Shown here: piece by piece, positions 1-6,912 of the stretch
Layout: each line of letters opens with the position of its first letter
How positions within the stretch are numbered: position 1 is the first letter of the stretch
Source: Metabacillus rhizolycopersici
GTDB taxonomy: Bacteria; Bacillota; Bacilli; Bacillales; Bacillaceae
Assembly: GCF_020075705.1 (NCBI RefSeq)
Contig: NZ_JAIQUM010000104.1
Location: 1-13,030, forward strand
Direction: 5' to 3'
DNA length: 13,030 nt
The notes under the pieces: generated by a model
The model's database searches: none
Told to the model about the DNA's origin: nothing
What the model saw: only the letters and a program-made list of their open reading frames with translations
Translations under genes and position numbers: made by a program

Positions 1-162
1 GCAAAGAAGATAAGTGGGAGATAACTGCCCGTAAAGATCCGACGAACGATTGACGTCCAAGTCAGGCGAAGCCACAGGATGTGGCGTTCCTGAGCATGAT
101 AAGTCTCGCTAACCATCAGTGGGGGATGCAGAAAACCCCCACTGATGGAAGTCTCACTTTAT
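1..162 (+). repeat. bcr1-like interspersed repeat, copy 1 (5' end cut by window)
   Basis: This is the right 162 nt of the 208-nt long form; base 1 corresponds to base 9191 in copy 3. It retains the right arm of the left hairpin (ACTGCCCGT near 24-32), an internal stem-loop (TCAGG 62-66 with CCTGA 89-93, enclosing GCCAC 71-75 with GTGGC 81-85) and a perfect 13-bp terminal hairpin (113-125 with 136-148). The terminal hairpin is flanked by AAGTCTCGCT (101-110) and AAGTCTCACT (149-158). The copy ends in TTTAT at 158-162. There is no ORF. The TTTAT flank and hairpin-only content match what is known of bcr1 of the B. cereus group. Derivation from an IS200/IS605 element is inference. Confidence 0.85.
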
Positions 163-255
163 AAAATTAATGTAAAAGTTTTAAGAAACGGTAGGAAGAC
201 CAGTATACCAGCATGAATTGATTGAAGGAAAAAGGAATATTATTAAAAAATATTT

Positions 256-285
256 GTAAGTAACTTTTTGTTGCTTACTTTTTTT
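256..285 (+). terminator. Rho-independent terminator
   Basis: A 9-bp stem (GTAAGTAAC at 256-264 with GTTGCTTAC at 270-278, one wobble pair) has a five-T loop and is followed by seven T. An A-run at 245-250 could make it work in both directions. It probably ends transcription entering from the left, through the repeat, and insulates the transporter gene. Confidence 0.75.
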
Positions 286-325
286 ATTGTCAAAACAATT
301 TTATAAATTTCATAAACTATTTTTT

Positions 326-353
326 TTGAAAAAAAACAACTAATCTGTAAATA
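326..353 (+). promoter_or_regulatory. Possible sigma-A promoter of the transporter gene
   Basis: TTGAAA (326-331) is followed after 16 bases by TAAATA (348-353), with TG just before it (extended -10). The start codon is at 381, so the leader would be only about 20 nt. No cre-like or other operator was recognised. The DNA is very AT-rich, so chance matches are likely. Confidence 0.35.
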
Positions 354-380
354 CAGAAATAGTAAAGGAGGAATAATTTC

Positions 381-1721
381 ATGGAACCAGTAAGAAAATT
401 GGAAACGCTTCAACATAAAGATGAAAAAGAAGGGTTTCTTACAAAGTTCAAACAATTAAAGGTAGGAGTAATCCCGTTACCACTTTATTTAGTATTAGCT
501 GCAATTATTTATGGTGCATCTGTTTTTAATCAACTACCTCCAGACATGATCGGAGGATTTGCAGTTATTATGGTGCTTGGGATTTTACTAGGGGACCTTG
601 GGATGAAAATTCCTATTTTAAAAGACATTGGCGGACCTGCTATATTAGCCCTACTAGTTCCATCTGTTCTTGTATTTTTTAACATCTTTAATCCGGCTTC
701 AATGGAAGCGGTAACAACATTAATGAAAACGTCTAACTTTCTATATTTGTATATTTCGTGTTTAGTAGCTGGAAGTATCCTTGGAATGAATCACAAAGTC
801 TTGATTGAAGGTTTTTCAAAAATGTTTATACCGCTTGTTGTCGGAACTATCGTATCAATTGTTGTTGGTATAGCAGTAGGAGCACTGTTTGGATATGAAA
901 TGAAGCATACCTTTTTCTATATCATTGTTCCTATTATTGGTGGGGGAGTTGGTGAAGGAATTCTACCATTATCTCTAGCATACTCGCAAATTTTAGGTGG
1001 ATCACCTGAAACGTATGTATCTCAAATGATCCCTGCAGCAGTCATTGGAAATATCGTCGCAGTTATAAGTGCAGGTTTAATGAAAAATTTAGGTGAGAGA
1101 AAGCCAGAGCTTACTGGAAATGGCGTATTAGTCAAAATGAAAGATGGCGTAAAAGAGATGAAGAACGAGAATACAAATATAAATGCGCCTGTCGATTTCT
1201 CATTAATGGGTGCAGGATTATTGCTTGCCTGTGGTTTTTTCATCTTCGGTCAATTTGCCCATATGTTTTTAGGTATTCCGGGTCCAGTTTTAATGATTGT
1301 GGCTGCTACATTGGTTAAATGTCTTCAGCTAATGCCACAAAAAATGGAACAGGGTGCATTTCATCTGTATAAATTTGTTTCTACCGGTTTAACATGGCCG
1401 CTTATGGTAGGGTTAGGAATGCTGTTTATACCATTGGAGGATGTTGTGAAAATTGTTACTCCAGCTTATGTTGTTATTTGTATGTCTGTTGTGGTCGCAA
1501 TGGTTGGGACTGGTTATGTTGTTGGTAAATTCTTGAATATGCATCCGGTTGAGTCAGCGATTGTAACTGGGTGTCATAGCGGATTAGGGGGAACGGGGGA
1601 CGTAGCGATTTTGTCTGCCTCTAACAGAATGTCATTAATGCCATTTGCCCAAGTAGCAACAAGACTTGGTGGTGCTGCGACAGTAATAATGGCAACAATC
1701 TTAATGAAGCTATTCAGTTAA
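381..1721 (+). CDS. cimH: 2-hydroxycarboxylate:cation symporter (malate/citrate, CimH/MaeN type)
   Basis: A secondary transporter of the 2-hydroxycarboxylate transporter (2HCT) family, which takes up malate or citrate with Na+ or H+ across the cytoplasmic membrane. The 446 residues equal the family length (B. subtilis CimH and MaeN, about 450). Two signature re-entrant loops are present: GGGVGEG at residues 187-193, followed by ILPLSLAYSQILG, and GLGGTGD at 401-407. Arg428, in ATRLGGA, matches the arginine known to bind substrate carboxylate in CitS. Hydrophobic segments run throughout, with a soluble N-terminal tail of about 28 residues. The ATG at 381 has an ideal AAAGGAGG (364-371). Directly downstream lies a malic enzyme remnant, and pckA and mqo are nearby, which favours malate as substrate. 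CimH versus MaeN cannot be decided by eye. Confidence 0.9.
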   Translation: MEPVRKLETLQHKDEKEGFLTKFKQLKVGVIPLPLYLVLAAIIYGASVFNQLPPDMIGGFAVIMVLGILLGDLGMKIPILKDIGGPAILALLVPSVLVFFNIFNPASMEAVTTLMKTSNFLYLYISCLVAGSILGMNHKVLIEGFSKMFIPLVVGTIVSIVVGIAVGALFGYEMKHTFFYIIVPIIGGGVGEGILPLSLAYSQILGGSPETYVSQMIPAAVIGNIVAVISAGLMKNLGERKPELTGNGVLVKMKDGVKEMKNENTNINAPVDFSLMGAGLLLACGFFIFGQFAHMFLGIPGPVLMIVAATLVKCLQLMPQKMEQGAFHLYKFVSTGLTWPLMVGLGMLFIPLEDVVKIVTPAYVVICMSVVVAMVGTGYVVGKFLNMHPVESAIVTGCHSGLGGTGDVAILSASNRMSLMPFAQVATRLGGAATVIMATILMKLFS

Positions 1722-1733
1722 AAGCATAGGGGG

Positions 1734-2008
1734 AATCAAGGAAAGCTTGGTGTTCATCCAGGGTTTCTGTGAGTAATAAAAAGGATTTAAGCCTTGCTTA
1801 GTCTCCCGGGTGTAGCAGAGCCATGTTTGGACATTCATGAAGATAGAGCAAGGCGTATGATTGAAATCTAGTTGCTGTGTCACTGATGGAAACGCTGTAC
1901 TTGGACTTGGAAATATCGGTCTGAAATTGGCATTTATTGTAACGGGAGAGAAAGCGCTTTTATTTCTGCTATGGTAAGGGGCATATTTATTCCTGGCATC
2001 TTGCATAA
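1734..2008 (+). pseudogene. Decayed NAD(P)-malic enzyme remnant
   Basis: No intact ORF exists here, but stitching frames recovers consecutive malic enzyme N-terminal blocks in the right order. They are NQGKLGV (from 1734), SSRVSVSNKKDLSLA then a TAG (1799), SP, GVAEPC (1809-1826, after an extra base near 1808), HED, then YD-stop-NLVAV (1856-1879), and VTDGNAVLGLGNIG with EKALLF (1879 to about 1950). Intact enzymes read KDLSLAYSPGVAEPC, then NLVAVVTDG.AVLGLGNIGP, then EGKA.LF. The remnant covers roughly residues 16-110 of about 400. The extreme N-terminus and everything downstream are missing. It has at least three frameshifts and two to three stops. It begins 13 nt after the transporter stop, suggesting an ancestral malate uptake and malic enzyme operon. 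Confidence 0.75.
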
Positions 2009-2067
2009 CTAGTTAATAGAATAACCCCTTTTCCATATAGGACTTTAGTGATTGAGGAGATAGATAG

Positions 2068-2261
2068 ATGATTTTAAAAGAATTAACCAAAAATTAACCA
2101 AAAATCGCTTTATTACCATTATTTATTTACAGAATGGATCTCTTAAAACATGCAAAGGTCGAGTATATAAACTTAATTGTTACAATCAGACCATTAATGT
2201 AATAAACGAAAAGCAAAATGCCATCTCCATTCGTTTATCTAGTATTAAGGAAATTCATTAG
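2068..2261 (+). pseudogene. Small 60-codon ORF frameshifted by an 11-bp tandem duplication
   Basis: GAGGAG (2054-2059) lies 8 nt before ATG 2068. As it stands, the frame reads MILKELTKN then stops at 2095-2097. The stop arises from a perfect tandem duplication of TTAACCAAAAA (2083-2093 and 2094-2104). Removing one copy gives an uninterrupted 60-codon frame to TAG 2259-2261, containing IYLQNGSLKTCKGRVYKLN and NVINEKQNAISIRLSSIKEI. The beta-rich pattern (G.L....G.V..L....I.V......I.LSSI..I) resembles the C-terminal half of YolD-like proteins, but this is weak. It could be a recently broken gene or a reversible on/off switch. Confidence 0.55.
2083..2104 (+). repeat. 11-bp perfect tandem duplication
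   Basis: TTAACCAAAAA occurs twice head to tail. It lies inside the small ORF that starts at 2068 and shifts its frame by 11 nt. Loss of one unit restores the reading frame. Confidence 0.9.
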
Positions 2262-2324
2262 TACATTCTAGATATCTAATTTGTTTTAAAAACGAAATGA
2301 TTGATATAAAAAGGAGTAAATATC

Positions 2325-3530
2325 ATGTCAAAAATAATAGCAATCAATGCAGGGAGCTCTTCTTTGAAATTCCAATTATTTGAAATGCCGAGTGAAGAAG
2401 TACTTACAGCTGGGTTAGTAGAACGTATAGGCTTAGAAAAGGGAGTATTCACTATTTTAGTGAACGGAGAAAAAGTAAAAGAAACAGTAGACATCCCAGA
2501 CCATGCTGCTGCTGTTAAGATGCTTCTTAGCAAACTTACACATTTTGGAATTGTTGAGTCTTTAAATGAAATTGAAGGAATCGGTCATCGTATTGTACAC
2601 GGAGGTGAGATTTTTAATCACTCTGTTTTAATTACAGATGAAACACTTCAAAAAATTGAGGAGTTATCAGATTTAGCACCACTCCATAATCCAGCAAATG
2701 TTGTTGGAATTAAAGCATTCAAAGAAGTTTTACCAAATGTAGATGCAGTAGCAGTTTTTGACACGGCATTCCATCAAACAATGCCTGAACGATCATTCTT
2801 ATATAGTTTACCTTATGAATATTATGAAAAATATGGAATTCGTAAATATGGTTTTCATGGTACATCACATAAGTATGTATCTGAAAGAGCAGCAGAATTA
2901 TTAGGACGTCCGATTGAACAATTGCGATTGATTTCTTGTCACTTAGGAAATGGAGCGAGTATAGCTGCAATTGAAGGTGGAAAATCGATTGATACTTCAA
3001 TGGGCTTTACTCCACTTGCAGGTGTTGCAATGGGAACTCGCTCAGGGAACATTGATCCAGCGTTGATTCCATTCATTATGGAAAAAACAGGTCAATCAGA
3101 AATGGAAGTGTTAGATATTTTAAATAAAAAGAGTGGTGTATTGGGCATTTCAGGATTATCAAGCGATCTTCGTGACATCGAACAAGCCGCTAAAGAGGGA
3201 AATGTGCGTGCAGAAACAGCTCTTGAAGTATTCGCTAGTAGAATTCATAAATATATAGGTTCATACGCAGCACAAATGTCTGGAGTAGATGCTATTATCT
3301 TTACTGCTGGAATTGGGGAAAACAGTGACATTATCCGTTCTCGTGTATTACATGGTTTAGAATTCATGGGTGTTTATTGGGACCCTGCACTCAATCAGGT
3401 CCGTGGTGAAGAAAGATTTATTAGCTATCCGTACTCTCCAGTAAAGGTGATCATTATTCCGACAAATGAAGAGGTTATGATTGCTCGTGATGTCGTACAA
3501 ATGATAAATAGCTGCACATTATTAGTATAA
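2325..3530 (+). CDS. ackA: Acetate kinase
   Basis: Catalyses acetate + ATP to acetyl-phosphate + ADP, reversibly, in the cytoplasm. It is the last step of the Pta-AckA overflow pathway and, in reverse, a route for acetate use. At 401 residues it is full length for the ASKHA-fold family. Visible motifs are [10 protein letters not shown] (7-16, with Asn8), GHRIVHGGE (Arg89), [10 protein letters not shown] (Asp146), YGFHGTSH (His178), [17 protein letters not shown] (Arg239), TAGIGENS and [11 protein letters not shown] (Glu383). These correspond to the catalytic Asn, Arg, Asp, His, Arg and Glu of characterised acetate kinases. The ATG at 2325 follows AAGGAG (2311-2316). No pta is adjacent. No convincing CcpA box was found upstream, unlike B. 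subtilis ackA, and no clear terminator follows. Confidence 0.97.
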   Translation: MSKIIAINAGSSSLKFQLFEMPSEEVLTAGLVERIGLEKGVFTILVNGEKVKETVDIPDHAAAVKMLLSKLTHFGIVESLNEIEGIGHRIVHGGEIFNHSVLITDETLQKIEELSDLAPLHNPANVVGIKAFKEVLPNVDAVAVFDTAFHQTMPERSFLYSLPYEYYEKYGIRKYGFHGTSHKYVSERAAELLGRPIEQLRLISCHLGNGASIAAIEGGKSIDTSMGFTPLAGVAMGTRSGNIDPALIPFIMEKTGQSEMEVLDILNKKSGVLGISGLSSDLRDIEQAAKEGNVRAETALEVFASRIHKYIGSYAAQMSGVDAIIFTAGIGENSDIIRSRVLHGLEFMGVYWDPALNQVRGEERFISYPYSPVKVIIIPTNEEVMIARDVVQMINSCTLLV

Positions 3531-3620
3531 GACCTTTTAGAATGCCTTGGATACAATTAAAACGTTCTTTAGGGATAGTTTGTTTTAAAATATGTAATTA
3601 AAAAAAGTAAAAAAACATAA

Positions 3621-3646
3621 TGGATTATCATCCAATGTGTTACACT
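3621..3646 (+). promoter_or_regulatory. Dyad and CcpN-like site upstream of gapB
   Basis: An inverted repeat TGGAT-TATC-ATCCA (3621-3634) is followed by TGTGTTACACT (3636-3646), itself a GTGT-T-ACAC dyad. The second element fits 10 of 11 positions of the B. subtilis CcpN operator consensus as I remember it (TRTGHYATAYW). CcpN represses gapB and pckA in B. subtilis when glycolytic carbon is present. TTACAC (3640-3645) could also serve as a -35, with TAAATA (3664-3669) as -10. Function is inference. Confidence 0.4.
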
Positions 3647-3664
3647 GTTTATAGATTAATATTT

Positions 3665-3679
3665 AAATAGTATGACTCA
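3665..3679 (+). promoter_or_regulatory. 15-bp motif shared with pckA upstream region (gapB copy)
   Basis: AAATAGTATGACTCA lies 24 nt before the gapB start. The pckA leader has AAATAGTATGAATCA, a single difference in 15 bases. Both genes are gluconeogenic and co-regulated by CcpN in B. subtilis. The motif may be a common operator, a shared -10 (TAGTAT), or both. Confidence 0.5.
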
Positions 3680-3703
3680 AATGGTTAAGGGGGACTTATT
3701 AGT

Positions 3704-4732
3704 ATGATTAATATTGCTATTAACGGGTTTGGACGTATTGGAAGAATGGTATTTCGTCAAGCGATAAAAGAAAGCTCATTCCAGATCGTAGCCATTAATG
3801 CGAGCTATCCTGCCGAAACATTGGCACACCTTATTAAGTATGACACAGTACACGGGAAGTTTGACGGTACGGTAGAGGTATCGCAAGATCATTTATTGGT
3901 GGATGGTAAGGTAATAAAGCTTCTGAATCAACGTAATCCCCAAGAGCTTCCTTGGAGTGAGTTGGGAATAGATGTTGTAATTGAGGCGACAGGAAAATTC
4001 AATGCAAAAGAAAAAGCAAGTCTGCACCTAGAAGCAGGGGCAAAGAAAGTCATTTTAACAGCTCCTGGTAAAAACGAGGATGTGACGATTGTAGTTGGTG
4101 TAAACGATGAGCAATTGGATATTACAAAACACGATGTGGTCTCTAATGCTTCTTGTACAACTAATTGTCTTGCTCCAGTCGTCAAGGTGTTAGACGAACA
4201 ATTTGGCATTGAGAATGGTTTAATGACTACTGTACATGCATATACAAACGATCAAAAAAATCTTGATAATCCACATAAAGATTTACGTAGAGCTCGTGCT
4301 TGTGCACAATCCATTATTCCAACTACAACAGGTGCAGCTAAAGCATTAGCGAAGGTTCTACCACACTTATCCGGCAAGTTACATGGTATGGCACTACGTG
4401 TTCCGACTCCAAATGTATCACTTGTAGATCTTGTAGTAGACGTGAAATGTGATGTGACAGTGGAACAAATTAATAATGCCTTCAATAATGCTGCTCAAGG
4501 ATCAATGAAGGGAATTATTGAATTCTGTGATTCACCGCTTGTGTCTGTAGATTTCAATACAAATCCAAGTTCGTCTATTATTGATGGTTTATCCACAATC
4601 GTTATGGGAACCCGTAAGGTAAAGGTTCTTGCTTGGTATGATAATGAATGGGGCTACTCCTGCCGCGTAGTAGACCTCGTAAAACTAGTAGCAGATCAGT
4701 TTGCTAGCCAAAAAAATATGCAACATGCTTAA
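3704..4732 (+). CDS. gapB: Gluconeogenic NADP-dependent glyceraldehyde-3-phosphate dehydrogenase
   Basis: Phosphorylating GAPDH of the GapB type, which runs 1,3-bisphosphoglycerate to glyceraldehyde-3-phosphate with NADPH during growth on malate, acetate or amino acids. The Rossmann motif NGFGRIGR is at residues 7-14. The catalytic Cys is Cys151 in NASCTTNCLAP, paired with His178 in TTVHAYT. The residue after the second strand is Ala33 (INAS) instead of the NAD-selecting Asp of glycolytic GapA, and DNPHKDLRRARA replaces LPHKDLRRARA. Both are GapB hallmarks for NADP. Its length, 342, matches B. subtilis GapB (340). The ATG at 3704 follows AAGGGGG (3687-3693). Its neighbour pckA catalyses the preceding gluconeogenic step. 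No terminator is visible before pckA, so some read-through is likely. Confidence 0.95.
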   Translation: MINIAINGFGRIGRMVFRQAIKESSFQIVAINASYPAETLAHLIKYDTVHGKFDGTVEVSQDHLLVDGKVIKLLNQRNPQELPWSELGIDVVIEATGKFNAKEKASLHLEAGAKKVILTAPGKNEDVTIVVGVNDEQLDITKHDVVSNASCTTNCLAPVVKVLDEQFGIENGLMTTVHAYTNDQKNLDNPHKDLRRARACAQSIIPTTTGAAKALAKVLPHLSGKLHGMALRVPTPNVSLVDLVVDVKCDVTVEQINNAFNNAAQGSMKGIIEFCDSPLVSVDFNTNPSSSIIDGLSTIVMGTRKVKVLAWYDNEWGYSCRVVDLVKLVADQFASQKNMQHA

Positions 4733-4781
4733 GCCTAGGAGTTCAAATACTTTCAAAAAGAATTCACCAACAAATCCCTAC

Positions 4782-4796
4782 AAATAGTATGAATCA
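4782..4796 (+). promoter_or_regulatory. 15-bp motif shared with gapB upstream region (pckA copy) / possible promoter
   Basis: AAATAGTATGAATCA, 73 nt before the pckA start, matches the gapB copy at 14 of 15 positions. TAGTAT within it (4785-4790) could be a -10, with TTCACC 16 nt upstream as a weak -35. Binding by a CcpN-type repressor is inference from the regulation known in B. subtilis. Confidence 0.5.
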
Positions 4797-4869
4797 TTTA
4801 CGTTAATGTATGTACTATTTACAGAGATTACTAGAAATTTTCATAAAAAGATAAAAGGATGATATAGAT

Positions 4870-6456
4870 ATGAAAAGTGTGAACGTTCAAATTGAATTAC
4901 ATGAGTTATTAAATGGAAGTAATACACAAGTTCAATTAAGTGTTTCGCAGTTAGTGGAAAAAGTAATTAAGAGAGGAGAAGGAAAATTAACTTCTACCGG
5001 TGCTGTCTCTGTTTCAACAGGTAAATATACAGGTCGTTCTCCTAAAGATAAATTCATTGTTGAGGAAGCATCTACTGCAGATAAAATTGATTGGGGTACT
5101 GTAAACCAACCGATTTCCCAACAGCATTTTGATATTCTGTACACAAAGGTATTAGAATATTTAAAAGAAAAAGAAGAAATCTTCGTATTTAAAGGCTTTG
5201 CCGGAGCGGATCACGACCACCGTCTTCCAATTCAAGTTATAAATGAATATGCTTGGCATAACTTATTTGCTCATCAATTATTTATTCGTCCGACAGGGAT
5301 TGATTCCCCGAAACATGATGAACCATTTACAATCGTATCTGCTCCGACATTCAAAGCAAATCCGATTATTGACGGTACAAATTCTGAAACGTTCATCATC
5401 GTTTCTTTTAAAAAGCGTGTTATTCTGATCGGCGGTACTGAGTATGCAGGTGAAATGAAGAAATCCATCTTCTCTATAATGAACTACTTGTTGCCAGAAC
5501 AAGACATTCTTCCAATGCACTGTTCTGCAAACGTAGGTGAAGAAGGCGATGTGGCATTGTTCTTCGGTTTATCCGGAACAGGAAAGACAACGCTATCAGC
5601 AGATCCAAACCGTAAGTTAATCGGTGATGACGAGCATGGCTGGTCTGATAACGGTGTATTTAACATTGAAGGAGGCTGCTACGCAAAATGCGTGAACCTA
5701 TCTAGGGAGAAGGAACCTCAAATATTTGATGCAATTACATTCGGTTCTGTATTAGAAAATGTTGTCATCGATGAGAATACTGGTCTTGCAGATTACAATG
5801 ATGTATCCCTAACAGAAAATACACGTGCAGCATATCCAATTGACGCAATCGATAATATCATGCTTCCAAGTGTTGCCGGGCACCCAAATACAATTGTGTT
5901 CTTAACAGCTGATGCATTCGGCGTATTACCTCCAATCAGCAAGTTATCAAAGGAACAAGCCATGTATCATTTCTTAAGCGGCTATACTAGTAAGCTAGCA
6001 GGAACAGAGCGGGGGATTACATCTCCGCAAGCAACGTTTTCTACATGTTTTGGTTCTCCATTCTTACCTCTTAACGCATCTCGTTATGCAGAAATGCTTG
6101 GAGAAAAAATTGAAAAGCACAATGCAAACGTATTCTTAGTAAACACTGGCTGGACTGGCGGAGAATATGGTGTGGGTCAACGTATGAATCTTTCCTACAC
6201 ACGCGCAATGGTGAGAGCAGCACTTAATGGCGAAATGGACAATGTGGAAACCGGAAAGGACGACATCTTCGGTCTGGAAATTCCACTTCATGTTCCAGGT
6301 GTACCTGATGACGTATTAATTCCAGAAAAAACCTGGGATAACAAGGAAGCTTATAAAGCAAAAGCCTTAGACCTTGCCAGCAAGTTCAATGAAAATTTCA
6401 AAAAGTTCACAAGCGTATCTGAAGAGATTGTTAAACTAGGCGGACCTTTAGTATAA
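4870..6456 (+). CDS. pckA: Phosphoenolpyruvate carboxykinase (ATP)
   Basis: Converts oxaloacetate + ATP to PEP + CO2 + ADP, the committing step of gluconeogenesis, in the cytoplasm. At 528 residues it is full length for the ATP-dependent class (B. subtilis PckA 527). Motifs are [10 protein letters not shown] (53-62, oxaloacetate and phosphate binding), [12 protein letters not shown] (188-199), HCSANVG, the kinase P-loop GLSGTGKT (233-240), the metal-binding GDDEHGWSD (252-260), ENTRAAYP, and the C-terminal NTGWTGG. The ATG at 4870 follows a modest AAAAGGATG. The N-terminus ([15 protein letters not shown]) looks closest to the B. cereus-group protein as I recall it. Mqo, which makes its substrate oxaloacetate, lies downstream beyond a terminator. 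Its own terminator is probably the hairpin at 6740, now separated by a repeat insertion. Confidence 0.97.
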   Translation: MKSVNVQIELHELLNGSNTQVQLSVSQLVEKVIKRGEGKLTSTGAVSVSTGKYTGRSPKDKFIVEEASTADKIDWGTVNQPISQQHFDILYTKVLEYLKEKEEIFVFKGFAGADHDHRLPIQVINEYAWHNLFAHQLFIRPTGIDSPKHDEPFTIVSAPTFKANPIIDGTNSETFIIVSFKKRVILIGGTEYAGEMKKSIFSIMNYLLPEQDILPMHCSANVGEEGDVALFFGLSGTGKTTLSADPNRKLIGDDEHGWSDNGVFNIEGGCYAKCVNLSREKEPQIFDAITFGSVLENVVIDENTGLADYNDVSLTENTRAAYPIDAIDNIMLPSVAGHPNTIVFLTADAFGVLPPISKLSKEQAMYHFLSGYTSKLAGTERGITSPQATFSTCFGSPFLPLNASRYAEMLGEKIEKHNANVFLVNTGWTGGEYGVGQRMNLSYTRAMVRAALNGEMDNVETGKDDIFGLEIPLHVPGVPDDVLIPEKTWDNKEAYKAKALDLASKFNENFKKFTSVSEEIVKLGGPLV

Positions 6457-6562
6457 CGAAAAGCGGACCCAACTGTTCAGCTTTTACGGAAACTTGATAG
6501 AGACAAAAAACTAATGATTACTTGTTCAATGACAGCTTATGATGAAATTCCAAACAATTTAT
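6457..6562 (+). other. Open frame fragment between pckA and repeat copy 2, possible gene remnant
   Basis: One frame stays open directly after the pckA stop and reads protein-like: VQLLRKLDRDKKL, then MITCSMTAYDEIPNNL. There is no start codon with a Shine-Dalgarno. If repeat copy 2 is removed at its TTTAT junction, the flanks join as CAATTTAT/AAATG and the frame ends at once in TAA, so the fragment would then look like the C-terminus of a lost gene. I do not recognise the family. At about 33 codons a chance open frame is quite possible. Confidence 0.25.
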
Positions 6563-6717
6563 CCCGCATTAACGGGCAGTAATACCCCCACCTCTAAGCT
6601 TGAATGAATCACAAAGAAGCGAAGGTGGGGGATAACTGCCCGTAAAAGCTAAGGTAAGTCTCGCTATCCATCAGTGGGGGATAAGGAAAACCCCCACTGA
6701 TGGAAGTCTCGCTTTAT
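6563..6717 (+). repeat. bcr1-like interspersed repeat, copy 2 (short form, 155 nt)
   Basis: TTTAT (6558-6562) precedes it and TTTAT (6713-6717) forms its right end. The left hairpin is the best preserved in the window. ACGGGCAGT (6572-6580) pairs with ACTGCCCGT (6635-6643), and CCCCCACCT (6585-6593) pairs with AGGTGGGGG (6623-6631). The perfect 13-bp right hairpin is present and flanked by AAGTCTCGCT on both sides. The internal TCAGG/GCCAC stem-loop of copies 1 and 3 is absent, with AGCTAAGG in its place. Its length equals the roughly 155 bp published for bcr1. It has inserted between pckA and that gene's likely terminator. Confidence 0.88.
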
Positions 6718-6739
6718 AAATGAATTTTATTTCAATTTG

Positions 6740-6775
6740 GACAGACTTCACCCTTTGGTGGAGTTGTCTTTTTTT
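6740..6775 (+). terminator. Rho-independent terminator, probably for pckA
   Basis: GACAGACTTCACC (6740-6752) pairs with GGTGGAGTTGTC (6757-6768) with one bulged base and one wobble, followed by seven T (6769-6775). It lies beyond repeat copy 2, so pckA transcripts would include the repeat RNA. Confidence 0.8.
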
Positions 6776-6897
6776 AATAATACATCTGTCTAAATACCAT
6801 AAAAAATTAAAGTGACTGATTCATACGATTAACTCAAACAGACGAGCCACCTCCTTTGAGTGGAAATCACTTTTTCATACATAGTTACACTAATAAG

Positions 6898-6907
6898 AAA
6901 GGAGAGG
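6898..6907 (+). promoter_or_regulatory. Shine-Dalgarno that fixes the mqo start
   Basis: AAAGGAGAGG ends 5 nt before ATG 6913, whereas an in-frame TTG at 6856 has no such site. ACCTCCTTT at 6849-6857 can pair with this sequence over 9 bp with a two-base bulge. This could hide the ribosome binding site if transcription starts upstream of 6849. Confidence 0.7.
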
Positions 6908-6912
6908 TAAAA

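Noticed and set aside
1710..2006. 98-codon minus-strand ORF
   Set aside because: It runs antisense through the malic enzyme remnant, has no recognisable motifs and no ribosome site.
2262..2324. CcpA box upstream of ackA
   Set aside because: I looked for the usual cre pattern and found only poor partial matches.
6856..6912. N-terminal extension of mqo from a TTG at 6856
   Set aside because: No Shine-Dalgarno precedes it, and the extra 19 residues do not look like family sequence. ATG 6913 has an excellent ribosome site and the normal N-terminus.
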